Notes under the pieces: model-generated
The model's database searches: none
The model's input: only the letters and a program-made list of their open reading frames with translations
What the model was told of the DNA's origin: nothing
Assembly: GCF_964340395.1 (NCBI RefSeq)
Contig: NC_135561.1
Location: 21,880,486 to 21,944,485 of the forward strand
Reading direction: 5' to 3'
DNA: 64,000 nt
From: Glandiceps talaboti
Taxonomy: Eukaryota; Hemichordata; Enteropneusta; Spengelidae
Made by a program: the position numbers and the translations under genes
Shown: positions 1 through 13,029 of the stretch, in pieces
Layout of the letters: every line of letters begins with the position of its first letter
Position numbering within the stretch: the first letter of the stretch is position 1

Positions 1-2094
1 TTGTACATATAACTTCTTTCTAATTGTATAATTTCAATTTATTTTGGGAAATACACTTTGATGTCTACATTGACTTGATAAGGAATTCTAATGTGGTAAT
101 TCAATATAGTTTGTAAGCTGAGTATCTTGTGATACATGTATATCTATTTATGTCAGTGTGTAAAATTAATGGCATATTTACATGTACACTGTATGAATTG
201 CACTGGTACAATGTACATGTATCCAGAATTAACAAATCATCATATTATAACTTAATTACAATACACATAAAGTGTAGGTTACCATACATGTACATTTACG
301 ATGTCTGTGTGTGCCACTCCAAGCAGTGTACTTAGAATGTCTGGCCACAGTCTATGTTTATACAAAATAACATTTCTGTAAGTGTTAATATTTATATAAA
401 TTAATGATGACTTGCCATGTTCATTCTAGAGTGCAGCATCGTGGGATAAGCACATATTTTCTATAAAAGGCTCCAATAAATCTGATGAATGAGCCCACAG
501 GGCCACGTTGAAAAATGGTCTACAATGTCTGCATTCCTACCTTTTACATTCCATTTCCCTAGACGAGTCAAAGCTATTAATTGAACTATCAAGATCAGTA
601 AGCCTGATGACAAGGTTTCATGATGAGATAAACGCCATAAAGATAACACACAAATATAACTTACATGTACATGTACACTGTGTGGGCTCTTTATTGTGTG
701 GTTCTAATTGCACTCAATTTTAGAATAGGTGGGGTAGGTAGATTTTTTATTTCATTTTATTTTTTTTTTTCTGTGTGAGTGTCTACATGAAGTTCAAGGT
801 TTCCATTGGTTTCCAAATGGTCTCATGTGTTGTTTTATTTCTTGATATCAGATGTACAGCCATTACAGATTGGAAGAACAGTTTTATTTGGTCTTTTTAA
901 ATTGATGTTGGTTTCACTATTTCTTGTGAGACTTCACAACTTTTTAGCGATAATACTAATTTTTTTCTCAAATATATGTATAAATAAAAAAGTTTAGGGT
1001 TGGCAGTGAAAAGCTACATTGTAGGTGGGGTCAGGTTACCGGCACCAAACAATTATATTTTTAGGCCTAATTAAAAGTTAACATTTTTGTCTCCTCAGTT
1101 GAAAGGTACAGGACTAAATGTATTGACAAATAACATGTAGTAATGTACAATGTACAATGTAATTTGTTTTCCATACATGTACATGTAGGTCAATTTGAAA
1201 AAAGAAGTTGACAATACAGGCGAATGTTTTACAGTAAGAAATGTATATAATGTATATACATGTACAATGTAAACACATTGTTTGTTTAGCAGCACTCACA
1301 ATATGTGTCAATATCAATATAATAACACTTGTCATTATTTTCTACATATTTTCCTAACTTCACTTGGTTAGCACAGATACATGTATTTGTCTAATGATAT
1401 TAAATCCCAATATTTCTCCATTCAGCTGAAAATACTCACATGGGAAGGGTTTTGTGAATAACTTTTGTATTCTTAGTGACAAGGCTTCATCACTTGCATT
1501 TTCCATGATTAATGAAAAAAAATTTTAAATGGAGAAAAATATTGGGGGAATAATATTGTCTCATAATTAAAAAAATGTGTAACTATGCAGGTGTGGAAAC
1601 CCATGACAATATGTAATAAACTATGCAGGTGTGGAAACCCATGACAATATGTAATACATGTAAACTTTATATGTTTATGTCATGTTAATGTACATAATAT
1701 TAGCATTCAATTCACAGACAAAATACTATCAAGTCATGCTAAAAACAGATATGAAAACAACCACTGAAGGATGAAATATACAAATGTACATCAATGTTGA
1801 CCCTAGGGTTGAAAGGTCAAAGTGCAAATTACCAACTGATAATTAAACTTGTTTAGTAGTATTGGGAAATTTCTTTGATTTTTGCCTTTTCAGCTACTTG
1901 CCATTTTGAGTGTCACAAACTCTATCATTTAAGTTGAAACTAAATGATTCCTCCATCTGTAGTACAGAAATGTAAGGCATGCTACCTTTTGTACTTTAAT
2001 ATAGTTAATTCCCATCTTTTCAGGAATTAAATGATCAGGATTAAGAAGCATATGGTGTACAAACATTCTTATGTTTAGTTTATACATTTTACAT
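1..2094. other. Gene-poor AT-rich DNA
   Basis: No supportable gene. The stretch is AT-rich and dotted with the palindromic words ACATGT/TACATGTA, often in short runs. Open frames are short, lack conserved motifs and are broken by TACATGTA runs. A direct duplication of about 38 bp (reads actatgcaggtgtggaaacc...) lies at 1580-1655. A splice-like segment near 594-630 was considered and not accepted. Confidence 0.6.
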
Positions 2095-2600
2095 GTAGGT
2101 TGTTAGTCCCCGCCGGACGAAGTCCGGGACGGGGACTTATGGATTGGGTTCCGTGTGTCCGTCCGTGCGTCCGTGCGTCTGTCCGCAGCCGTTTCTTGGA
2201 GATGCCTGGACCGATTTTTTTCAAACTTGGTACAGGGGCAACATACAATGTCATACATATGCACGTCAATTTGTTTCATGATACGATCCAATATGGCCGC
2301 CTAGCAGCCATTTTGTTTGCAAATTTTCCCTGTCTAAAGCCATAACTCAGACATGCTTGAACAGATCTCATTCAAAGTTGGTATTAGGACAGTGTTTTAT
2401 GGCATACATGTGCATATATATTGTTGTCATGATACGATCCAATATGGTCGCCTAGCAGCCATTTTGTTTGTGAATTTTCTATGTCCAAAGCAATAACTCA
2501 GACATGCTTGAACAGATCTCATTCAAAGTTGGTATTAGGACAGTGTTCTATGACATACATGTGCATATCCATTTTCGTCGTGATACAATCCCCCATACCC
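2095..2600 (+). repeat. Dispersed repeat with GTCCGTCCG tract
   Basis: Starts with a GC-rich imperfect hairpin (gccggacgaagtccggg) followed by a run of GTCCGTGCGTCC-type words, then two-plus tandem units of about 125-130 bp containing 'gatacgatccaatatgg' and 'cataactcagacatgcttg'. Related copies lie at 48585-48830 and 56060-56340, and an inverted piece at 55900-55960, so the family is multicopy within this window. I see no coding capacity; small open frames across it differ between copies. Class unknown to me, although repeats with this kind of opening are common in marine invertebrate genomes. Confidence 0.7.
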
Positions 2601-3930
2601 GACCCATCATTTATTGTTGTAGGCATGTTCCATGTCCAACAAGCAGACACAACATATCTAAGTCTGTTTGATTTAGGTTCACAAGTGTTGTTGCGTGATC
2701 AGAGTAGTGATAATTCCTTAAAACCCAATCATAGCAGGGAATATGTCATTCTCAATGACTTGTTACATTGTATTTTTGTTGCACGTTCAAAAGGTACAAT
2801 GTACATATAGTAAATATTGTATTTACTGTTGTACATGTATTATATGCTATTGGCAGAACTCAGCCCATGACATAGTAATACATGCATACTGTAAGTATAC
2901 TAATAACATGCATAAACCAACATGTACACTTTAAAACAAAAATACACTATTTACATCTAGTTCTGTATAGCTCAAAATATGAGTCAAAATGTTCAAAATC
3001 GTTATATTTCCCCAAAGTTTCCCTTTATTACATGTACAAATGTAAGCCTGTACATGTTATTAAATATCATTCCCTATATTTAATCATTCAGATAAAATAT
3101 ACTCTTGATGTAATGGTTTTGTCAATATTGTTCCAGTATACATTTTGTACTAGTGTAGACTTACAAGTTATATACAAATATAAGGACTATTTTCCTTGGC
3201 TAAATGAAGACAAATAAAAGAAATGATTGATTTGTAAACTGTGTATGACATACTACTAGTGTATAGTTACAAAGCTATATTTAGTTCATGTCAGTGTTAT
3301 CAATGTATGCATACATGTACAGACATACAATGTAAATGACATGACTGCAATAACTCTCATAACTCAGTATTAACATATTGCCAGGCCATACCATTCCTCT
3401 TGATTGTTATACAGCAACTGTGACTCATAAAGTCATTGATCCCAGTACAGGAAAGTGAGTGCTGTACTTGTAATGCAGTGTAATAAATCATATGTATGTG
3501 AGCTACTTGTACATGTCATTGTTCTCACAGCAGTTATTGCCCATAAAATAGCAAGGTACATGAAAGGACTTGATAATTAATGATTGTGCTATAATATACA
3601 TGTACTACAGTATGTACATGTACACATTACAAGTGTAATATACAAATATACATGTACATGTATTATATTTAGATGTGTAGTTTGTATGTACATTGTACAT
3701 TCTATGTCTGTATTCACCAGAGTTTTACATGTATTTCTGCTTTTTTGGCAGAGTCATATTGACTGAAATATATCATGCATGCATATTGCAAATTTATACT
3801 ACATTATTATTAGGTTTGTCTTAAAAATGAATTAAAATCCATTAAATTGTTGACAATTTATATAGACAATATACAAACCAATTTCATTATTTGTTTACCA
3901 TTGAAATATTAGAGGGATGAGTTAGAGACA
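2601..3930. other. Gene-poor AT-rich DNA
   Basis: No supportable gene. Same TACATGTA-rich composition as the start of the window. A short splice-bounded open segment near 3404-3450 could be a chance exon; see rejected items. Confidence 0.55.
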
Positions 3931-3955
3931 GAAACATACCGACACAATAAATAAA

Positions 3956-4080
3956 TACAGATAGATAGATAGATAGACAGACAGATACATAGATAGATGA
4001 TAGATACATGTACATTGTACATACATACATACATACATACATTGTACATACATACATACATACATACATACATACATACA

Positions 4081-4114
<34 letters not shown>

Positions 4115-4189
4115 CATACATACATACATACACATACATATATACGTACGTACGTACGTACGTACGTACGTACGTACGTACGTACGTAC

Positions 4190-4220
<31 letters not shown>

Positions 4221-4386
4221 CATACATACATACATACATACGGAACAGAGATACAGGTACACATGTATATACATATAGGGAGATAGAGATAGAGACAGAG
4301 ATAGAGAGACAGAGATAGAGACAGAGACAGACACAGACAGAGATAGAGACAGAGACAGAGACAGAGATAGAGATAGAGATAGAGAA
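3956..4386. repeat. Compound microsatellite (CATA/CGTA/GAGATA)
   Basis: Runs of gata, then cata (4019-4140), then a pure (CGTA)n block near 4145-4190, then cata again to about 4240, then imperfect (gagaca/gagata)n to about 4385. Tyr-Val-Cys-Met type open frames in all directions are products of the 4-bp period and are not genes. Confidence 0.95.
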
Positions 4387-4548
4387 AAACAGGCAAAGCT
4401 TGCATGTACATGTAGTTTTCCATACATACCATGTACATGTACGTGTGTATAGTATATTATGTAGTTGTATTATTATAATTTTGTTGGGAAATCTTTGTAA
4501 AAAATAAAACCTGAGTGTCTGAGTGCATGTACACATTTGATTCTATAC

Positions 4549-4850
4549 ATCTAAATCACAGGCACCGCATTTGTTACCTGAGATATGTCTTAGAATACAA
4601 TAAAATATCAATGATATTGACGTATTTAGCCGATAATATAAGAAAGGGGTAAAATAACATGGGTTTCTAGGATTGTGCAAAGACACACACTCACCACGAT
4701 ATATCTGCTGTGTGTGGACTTACACGATCCTAGAAATCTGTGTTATTATACCCCTTCCATATATTATCTGCTAAATACATCATTCAATATTATTGATATT
4801 TTATTGTATTCTGAAATATATCTTGGGTAACAAATGTCTGTAATCTAAAT
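4549..4850. mobile_element. Palindromic foldback MITE with 8-bp TSD
   Basis: Element body 4557-4842 (286 bp). The left arm (about 4566-4675) and right arm (about 4725-4836) are near-perfect reverse complements, for example catttgttacc at the left answered by ggtaacaaatg at the right, and gtttctagga answered by tcctagaaat. The loop is about 50 bp. The element is flanked by the direct repeat ATCTAAAT at 4549-4556 and 4843-4850. An 8-bp duplication is usual for hAT and some other DNA transposons; superfamily assignment is inference. Non-autonomous, no coding capacity. Confidence 0.85.
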
Positions 4851-4934
4851 GTACTTGTACCACCCTCAGTGATATCAAAACAATCACTGTCTTGATTTTC
4901 ACAAGTCTGGCAACCTTGCATGAATTGAAGTACC

Positions 4935-6166
4935 ATTTACCAGGGTTCGCACGGTCCTGGAAAACCCTGGAAAACCCTGGAATTTCAAACCCTCCCTGGA
5001 AAACCCTGGAAAACCCTGGAAAAATGCGCCCTACCCCTGGAAAATGATCATGTTCAATCGATCGATTAATATTGACGATCGTCATGCCCGTGCTCGAGCC
5101 ACCCATTCATATGATTCTGAATCTCGTAAATGTGAAATCGCGAAAATATTTTCAAAGTCATTCGCCACGCTGGGTGATGAATTAAAATTCACGCCGATTG
5201 AACCCAGACAGTCAAGCGATCGTTCCACGGGACACTTTGCCCCACAGACCGTGCGTATTAGTTGAATGGGCGCCGCAGTGTTTCTTTCGATCTTGCATAT
5301 ATTGCTACTCCGTACATCTCCCAGTCGTCATTTCAGGGACATGATATTGTAACAGTCCCGGCCGGGGTAACATGTACAGTAGGTCTGTTAACAAGATTAT
5401 CGTAACACGACTGATACTACAAGCTAGGGCTAGGGCCTAGGGAAGTGCAGTTGAATTTCCGGGTTGTGGAAGTACGGTTGTGACTTTTATTTTGTCGATA
5501 AATGGGTATTTGTGTTACATGTTCTAAAAGAATAAACTACTGTTTTATGTTGTCGGTACAGTAACATTCGTCAATGGTCAAATTTGAGTTGAAATCGCGA
5601 TGTTCCGCAACTCGTGGCATCGGTACATAAACATCGAGACGCAAGCGATGAATGTATTTAGTTATTCATAGCTCGAAATTTCGTTACGTAAATGACGTTT
5701 TTATTCAAAATTTTGAAGAAAAAAATTATTTTAGGTGACTTATAAATCTAGTAACATCAAACCATACAATAACGAGGACAAACTTTAGTTTTTGATTTAT
5801 TTTTCTGGATATGTCTGAATTAGACTGACGAATGCTGCGACTCAATCTTACACGATCAATGCACCAGCTTGACGAAACGGCTACTTAGGGGGTAGGACAG
5901 TTAATCTTAGCGTGTAAACGTGGTTTTGAAACCAATATCTTGCATAGTGTCGATTGTCTTTAAAATGTTTTGTGACATATTATGGGATTCACTGTTGTTA
6001 ATTTTCAACACATCAGACAATTAGATGTCATTCAAAAAATATACTTTAGTGTCAACACCCCTGGAAAATGGCCAAAATCAATATGAATACCCCTGGAAAA
6101 CTGACGAAAAACCCCTGGAAAGTCCTGGAATTTTGTTTTGCTTTAAGTGTACGAACCCTGATTTAC
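4935..6166. mobile_element. 1.22-kb DNA element, CAGGGTTCG ends, 6-bp TSD
   Basis: Body 4941-6160. It begins CAGGGTTCGCAC and ends GTACGAACCCTG, a terminal inverted repeat with one mismatch, and is flanked by ATTTAC at 4935-4940 and 6161-6166. Both subterminal regions are built from a repeated 'cctggaaaac' word on the same strand (4955-5045 and 6058-6130). The interior is richer in CpG than the surroundings. One 73-codon open frame (5044-5265) has no motif I recognise, so the copy is probably non-autonomous. The 'ggttcgcacggtcctggaaa' type of end is widespread in aquatic animal genomes; I do not assign a superfamily. Confidence 0.85.
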
Positions 6167-6484
6167 AGTAAACACAATTCTGATGGGTGAATATAGGCAC
6201 AGAATACTCACTGGCAGCTAGATTTGTACATACATACATAGCCACCTATAAGTGTCATGGTATTTTTGTTTAGATCATTCAGTGCATCAAACTTACTGCA
6301 TACACACTGTAAGTTACAGTTATTTGATTTCCTGATCACTTGCAGTGTAGTCATGTGTAGTGATTGGAAGCTATGGCGATTACTCAAGGTTTTCTCAACT
6401 ATATAAAAAATTGCAAAAATCTCTTTAAGTACAAACGTCATGTGATTTCAAGATTAGATTTTTGTTAGCGAGATAAAGTACATG

Positions 6485-8292
6485 TAGTGTATTACACTCA
6501 CATAGTGTATTGAGGTCAGTGTATTACACTCACATAGTGTATTGAGGTCAGTGTATTACATTCACAGTGTATTGAGGTCAGTGTATTACATTCACAGTGT
6601 ATTGAGGTCAGTGTATTATACTCACATAGTGTATTGAGGTCAGTGTATTACATTCACAGTGTATTGAGGTCAGTGTATTACATTCACAGTGTATTGAGGT
6701 CAGTGTATTACACTCACATAGTATATTGAGGTCAGTGTATTACACTCACAGTGTATTGAGGTCAGTGTATTACACTCACATAGTGTATTGAGGTCAGTGT
6801 ATTACACTCACAGTGTATTGAGGTCAGTGTATTACACTCACAGTGTATTGAGGTCAGTGTATTACATTCACAGTGTATTGAGGTTAGTGTATTACACTCA
6901 CATAGTGTATTGAGGTTAGTGTATTACACTCACATAGTGTATTGAGGTCAGTGTATTACACTCACATAGTGTATTGAGGTCAGTGTATTACACTCACATA
7001 GTGTATTGAGGTCAGTGTATTACACTCACAGTGTATTGAGGTCAGTGTATTACACTCACAGTCAGTGTATTGAGGTCAGTGTATTAAACTCACAGTGTAT
7101 TGAGGTCAGTGTATTACACTCACAGTCAGTGTATTGAGGTCAGTGTATTACATTCACAGTCAGTGTATTGAGGTCAGTGTATTACACTCACTGTATTGAG
7201 GTCAGTGTATTACACTCACAGTGTATTGAGGTCAGTGTATTACACTCACAGTGTATTGAGATCAGTGTATTACACTCACATAGTATATTGAGGTCAGTGT
7301 ATTACACTCACAGTCAGTGTATTGAGGTCAGTGTATAACACTCACATAGTGTATTGAGGTCAGTGTATTACACTCACATATTGTATTGAGGTCAGTGTAT
7401 TACACTCACATAGTGTATTGAGGTTAGTGTATTACACTCACATAGTGTATTGAGGTCAGTGTATTACACTCACATAGTGTATTGAGGTCAGTGTATTACA
7501 CTCACAGTCAGTGTATTGAGGTCAGTGTATAACACTCACATAGTGTATTGAGGTCAGTGTATTACACTCACATAGTGTATTGAGGTCAGTGTATTACACT
7601 CACATAGTGTATTGAGGTCAGTGTATTACACTCAGTGTATTGAGGTCAGTGTATTACATTCACAGTGTATTGAGATCAGTGTATTACACTCACATAGTAT
7701 ATTGAGGTCACTGTATTACACTCACATAGTCGGTGTATTGAGATCAGTATACTAGTATTACATTCACATAGTGTATTGAGGTCAGTGTTTTACACTCACA
7801 TAGTGTATTGAGGTCAGTGTATTACACTCACAGTCAGTGTATTGAGGTCAGTGTATAACACTCACATAGTGTATTGAGGTCAGTGTATTACACTCACATA
7901 TTGTATTGAGGTCAGTGTATTACATTCACATAGTGTATTGAGGTCAGTGTATTACACTCACATAGTGTATTGATGTCAGTGTATTACATTCATATAGTGT
8001 ATTGAGGTCAGTGTATTACACTCACATATATATAGTGTATTGAGGTCAGTGTATTACACTCACATAGTGTATTGAGGTCAGTGTATTACATTCATATAGT
8101 GCATTGAGGTCAGTGTATTACACTCACATATATATAGTGTATTGAGGTCAGTGTATTACACTCACATAGTGTATTGAGGTCAGTGTATTACACTCACATA
8201 GTGTATTGAGGTCAGTGTATTACACTCACAGTCGGTATATTGAGGTCAGTGTATTACACTCACATAGTCAGTGTATTGAAGTCGATGTATTA
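6485..8292. repeat. 30-34-bp minisatellite, about 57 units
   Basis: Tandem array of units reading roughly 'cagtgtattacactcaca' + (tag or nothing, sometimes gtc) + 'tgtattgaggt'. Unit lengths alternate between about 30, 32 and 34 bp depending on the insert after 'ctcaca'. Internal variants (ttgtattgagg, tatatatagtg) recur in blocks, a sign of repeated local duplication. No open frame survives across it. Confidence 0.95.
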
Positions 8293-9275
8293 CCATTACA
8301 TGGTGTTATTTTCTCTAGAGGGTTGGCAGGATATTTCAGTAACATTTCAATTTCTTGGATGACATGATATGATGTAAATTTGAATCTTTATTTATGACTC
8401 AATTACATGTACTTTATATTGGAGTGGATGATATCTCTTGTATTGTCACCTCTGTATTCTAAATGTCAGCTTTAATATCATCAGAGACAGTCATGTACAA
8501 ATGTACAGATACTGTAACATTATTATAATATTAATGAGTATATTAACTTACATTTAGAAGACAGTACATATGTATACTTGTAAGTGTAAATCATGTCTCA
8601 TTTTGTAACATAAAGCCTGACAGAGTTTTTTTATGGGTGGTATGAAGTGATGGATGTAATGTGAATGCGTGGGATAATATCTTGATAAACTGTAATGAAA
8701 CACTCAGTGTATATAAAGATCACACAGATATTTGATAGACAAGAGGTTTAAATGTGGATCCTTTCAAAAGACCAACTCAGATGTGTTAAATAACATTTGA
8801 ACAATTTCAAATAAATCAATCCTCATTCTCCCAACTTGTACTTGATTACCAGTTGGAAAGTAAGTAATTGAATTATTAATATGATCAAGTCCATGTGTAA
8901 TTTGGCAGCAGAAGCCTATTTTTACTAGTCTTTAAAAGAATAGCAATACTTTATCACTTTTCACTGTAATTAGGAATTGGCTCCTGTTGCATCCTGTGTG
9001 TCTTGTGTCTTTGTTATTGTTCGTCTAAAGTTGAAATGTGCACTACATGTATCTTTTTGTAAAAAACATGTTCCATATACATGTACCACTACTACACCAG
9101 CACTGTTTATACTGTAACATAGAGTACATTGTACATACACATGTATACATGTACATGTTGTAAATGAATACAATCACATGCAATTGTACAAAATGTAGTG
9201 TATACAATTTCCAGTGAACAACCCAATTCATTAAGATAACTTCCAAGTTATTAGTGGTACACTTGTTATATTATT
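8293..9275. other. Gene-poor spacer between two minisatellites
   Basis: No gene seen. Ordinary AT-rich sequence with scattered TACATGTA words (for example 9130-9160). If the IAP gene extends upstream, this could be intron or 5' flank; nothing in it decides. Confidence 0.5.
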
Positions 9276-12200
9276 CAGTGTTTTTATTAAGGGCAGAGCA
9301 GGTAAACTCTACCTGAGTTCCATTATCATTTTACCAGGAAACCCTATCAGTGTGTTTGTAAGGGCAGTACATGTAAGCATGTAAAATCTATCTGAGTTTA
9401 ATAATTCCCTTATCATTTTACCAGGGTTCCCTACCACTGTACCATTGTCTTTGTTAGGGTGGTAAGCAGGTAAAATCTACCTGAGTTCCCCTGTCATTTA
9501 CCAGGGTTCCCTGCCAGTGTTTTTGTAAGGGCAGTACATGTAAGCATGTAAAATCTACCTGAGTTCCCCTGTCATTTTACCATGGTTCCCTACCAGTGTT
9601 TTTGTTAAGGGCAGTAAGCAGGAAGAATCTACAAATGTACCTGAGTTACCCTGTCATTTTACCAGGGTTCCCTACCAGTGTTTTGTTAAGGGCAGTAAGC
9701 AGGTAAAATCTACCTGTGTTCCCCTGTCATTTTACCAGGGTTCCCTACCAGTGTTTTGTTAAGGGCAGTAAGCAGGTAAAATCTACCTGAGTTACCCTGT
9801 CATTTTACCAGGGTTCCCTACCAGTGTTTTGTTAAGGGCAGTAAGCAGGTAAAATCTACCTGTGTTCCCCTGTCATTTTACCAGGGTTCCCTACCAGTGT
9901 TTTGTTAAGGGCAGTAAGCAGGTAAAATCTACCTGTGTTCCCCTGTCATTTTACCAGGGTTCCCTACCAGTGTTTTGTTAAGGGCAGTAAGCAGGTAAAA
10001 TCTACCTGTGTTCCCCTGTCATTTTACCAGGGTTCCCTACCAGTGTTTTGTTAAGGGCAGTAAGCAGGTAAAATCTACCTGTGTTCCCCTGTCATTTTAC
10101 CAGGGTTCCCTACCAGTGTTTTGTTAAGGGCAGTAAGCAGGTAAAATCTACCTGTGTTCCCCTGTCATTTTACCAGGGTTCCCTACCAGTGTTTTGTTAA
10201 GGGCAGTAAACAGGTAAAATCTACCTGTGTTCCCCTGTCATTTTACCAGGGTGCCCTACCAGTGTTTTGTTAAGGGCAGTAAACAGGTAAAATCTACCTG
10301 TGTTCCCCTGTCATTTTACCAGGGTTCCCTACCAGTGTTTTGTTAAGGGCAGTGAGCAGATAAAATCTACCTGTGTTCCCCTGTCATTTTACCAGGGTTC
10401 CCTACCAGTGTTATGTTAAGGGCAGTGAGCAGATAAAATCTACCTGAGTTACCCTGTCATTTTACCAGGGTTCCCTACTAGTGTTTTGTTAAGGGCAGTG
10501 AGCAGATAAAATCTACCTGTGTTCCCCTGTCATTTTACCAGGGTTCCCTACCAGTGTTTTTGTACAGGGTGGTAAGTAGGTAAAATCTACCTGTGTTCCC
10601 CTGTCATTTTACCAGGGTTCCCTACCAGTGTTTTTGTACAGGGTGGTAAGTAGGTAAAATCTACCTGTGTTCCCCTGTCATTTTACCAGGGTTCCCTACC
10701 AGTGTTTTTGTACAGGGTGGTAAGTAGGTAAAATCTACCTGAGTTACCCTGTCATTTTACCAGGGTTCCCTACCAGTGTTTTTGTACAGGGTGGTAAGTA
10801 GGTAAAATCTACCTGTGTTCCCCTGTCATTTTACCAGGGTTCCCTACCAGTGTTTTGTTAAGGGCAGTAAGCAGGTAAAATCTACCTGTGTTCCCCTGTC
10901 ATTTTACCAGGGTTCCCTACCAGTGTTTTTGTTTAGGGCAGTAAGCAGGTAAAATCTACCTGAGTTACCCTGTCATTTTACCAGGGTTCCCTACCAGTGT
11001 TTTGTTAAGGGCAGTAAGCAGGTAAAATCTACCTGTGTTCCCCTGTCATTTTACCAGGGTTCCCTACCAGTGTTTTGTTAAGGGCAGTAAGCAGGTAAAA
11101 TCTACCTGTGTTCCCCTGTCATTTTACCAGGGTTCCCTACCAGTGTTTTTGTACAGGGTGGTAAGTAGGTAAAATCTACCTGTGTTCCCCTGTCATTTTA
11201 CCAGGGTTCCCTACCAGTGTTTTTGTACAGGGTGGTAAGTAGGTAAAATCTACCTGAGTTACCCTGTCATTTTACCAGGGTTCCCTACCAGTGTTTTTGT
11301 ACAGGGTGGTAAGTAGGTAAAATCTACCTGTGTTCCCCTGTCATTTTACCAGGGTTCCCTACCAGTGTTTTGTTAAGGGCAGTAAGCAGGTAAAATCTAC
11401 CTGTGTTCCCCTGTCATTTTACCAGGGTTCCCTACCAGTGTTTTTGTTTAGGGCAGTAAGCAGGTAAAATCTACCTGAGTTACCCTGTCATTTTACCAGG
11501 GTTCCCTACCAGTGTTTTGTTAAGGGCAGTAAGCAGGTAAAATCTACCTGTGTTCCCCTGTCATTTTACCAGGGTTCCCTACCAGTGTTTTTGTACAGGG
11601 TGGTAAGTAGGTAAAATCTACCTGTGTTCCCCTGTCATTTTACCAGGGTTCCCTACCAGTGTTTTGTTAAGGGCAGTAAGCAGGTAAAATCTACCTGTGT
11701 TCCCCTGTCATTTTACCAGGGTTCCCTACCAGTGTTTTTGTTTAGGGCAGTAAGCAGGTAAAATCTACCTGAGTTACCCTGTCATTTTACCAGGGTTCCC
11801 TACCAGTGTTTTGTTAAGGGCAGTGAGTAGGTAAAATCTACCTGAGTTACCCTGTCATTTTACCAGGGTTCCCTACCAGTGTTTTGTTAAGGGTGGTACA
11901 TGTAAGTAGGTAAAATCTACCTGTGTTCCCCTGTCATTTTACCAGGGTTCCCTACCAGTGTTTTGTTAAGGGTGGTACATGTAAGTAGGTAAAATCTACC
12001 TGTGTTCCCCTGTCATTTTACCAGGGTTCCCTACCAGTGTTTTGTTAAGGGCAGTAAACAGGTAAAATCTACATGTGTTCCCCAGTCATTTTACCAGGGT
12101 TCCCTACCAGTGTTTTGTTAAGGGCAGTAAACAGGTAAAATCTACATGTGTTCCCCAGTCATTTTACCAGGGTTCCCTACCAGTGTTTTGTTAAGGGCAG

Positions 12201-12915
12201 TAAACAGGTAAAATCTACATGTGTTCCCCAGTCATTTTACCAGGGTTCCCTACCAGTGTTTTGTTAAGGGCAGTAAACAGGTAAAATCTACCTGTGTTCC
12301 CCTGTCATTTTACCAGGGTTCCCTACCAGTGTTTTGTTAAGGGCAGTAAGCAGGTAAAATCTACCTGTGTTCCCCTGTCATTTTACCAGGGTTCCCTACC
12401 AGTGTTTTGTTAAGGGCAGTGAGCAGGTAAAATCTACCTGTGTTCCCCTGTCATTTTACCAGGGTTCCCTACCAGTGTTTTGTTAAGGGCAGTGAGCAGG
12501 TAAAATCTACCTGTGTTCCCCAGTCATTTTACCAGGGTTCCCTACCAGTGTTTTGTTAAGGGCAGTAAGCAGGTAAAATCTACCTGTGTTCCCCTGTCAT
12601 TTTACCAGGGTTCCCTACCAGTGTTTTGTTAAGGGCAGTGAGCAGGTAAAATCTACCTGTGTTCCCCTGTCATTTTACCAGGTTTCCCTACCAGTGTTTT
12701 GTTAAGGGCAGTAAGCAGGTAAAACTACATGTGTTCCCCTGTCATTTTACCAGGGTTCCCTACCAGTGTTTTGTTAAGGGCAGTAAGCAGGTAAAACTAC
12801 ATGTGTTCCCCTGTCATTTTACCAGGGTTCCCTACCAGTGTTTTGTTAAGGGCAGTAAACAGGTAAAATCTACCTGAGTTCCCCTGTCATTTTACCAGGG
12901 TTCCCTACCAAAATT
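9276..12915. repeat. 73-bp minisatellite, about 50 units, with higher-order blocks
   Basis: Unit is 73 bp, starting for instance at CAGGGTTCCCTACCAGTG and containing the near-palindrome GGTAAAATCTACC. Units at the left edge (9280-9640) are the most diverged; the centre is almost invariant. Two main variants, one with 'gttaagggcagtaagcagg' and one with 'gtacagggtggtaagtagg', recur in the same order (10560-10960, 11140-11470, 11590-11790), so blocks of several units were duplicated together. A shorter, inverted relative sits in an IAP intron at 16255-16565. The 72-codon frame at its right edge is repeat-derived. Confidence 0.95.
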
Positions 12916-13029
12916 ATGGTACAATGTATTGGAAACTACAGGTATGCCAGTTTTACCATATTTTGTCCTTTCTGTTCCTGGTGTACCCAAACCTTAGCAA
13001 AGACACAGGGATTTGTACAAATACACCAC

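Noticed and set aside
508-723. Possible exon with DESKLLIELSRSVSLMTRF
   Set aside because: Acceptor-like and donor-like words exist (about 594 and 630), but the peptide matches nothing and no partner exon was found.
2075-2345. Open frames on both strands over the GTCCGTCCG tract
   Set aside because: Lie in a multicopy dispersed repeat and differ among its copies.
3404-3452. Splice-bounded segment TVTHKVIDPSTGK
   Set aside because: Short, isolated and without recognisable homology; expected by chance in this much AT-rich sequence.
3909-4536. Long YVCM/IHTY/SLSL open frames, here and at 14168-14413, 21670-22090, 24740-25318, 35097-35419, 37430-37897
   Set aside because: Produced by 4-bp (CATA/TATG) and 6-bp repeats, open in many frames and both strands; no unique flanking domain.
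5044-5265. 73-codon frame in the CAGGGTTCG element
   Set aside because: No transposase motif; more likely chance within a CpG-richer element interior.
6485-8292. CRISPR-like regular repeat array
   Set aside because: No unique spacers; units abut directly, lengths vary, and the genome is eukaryotic.
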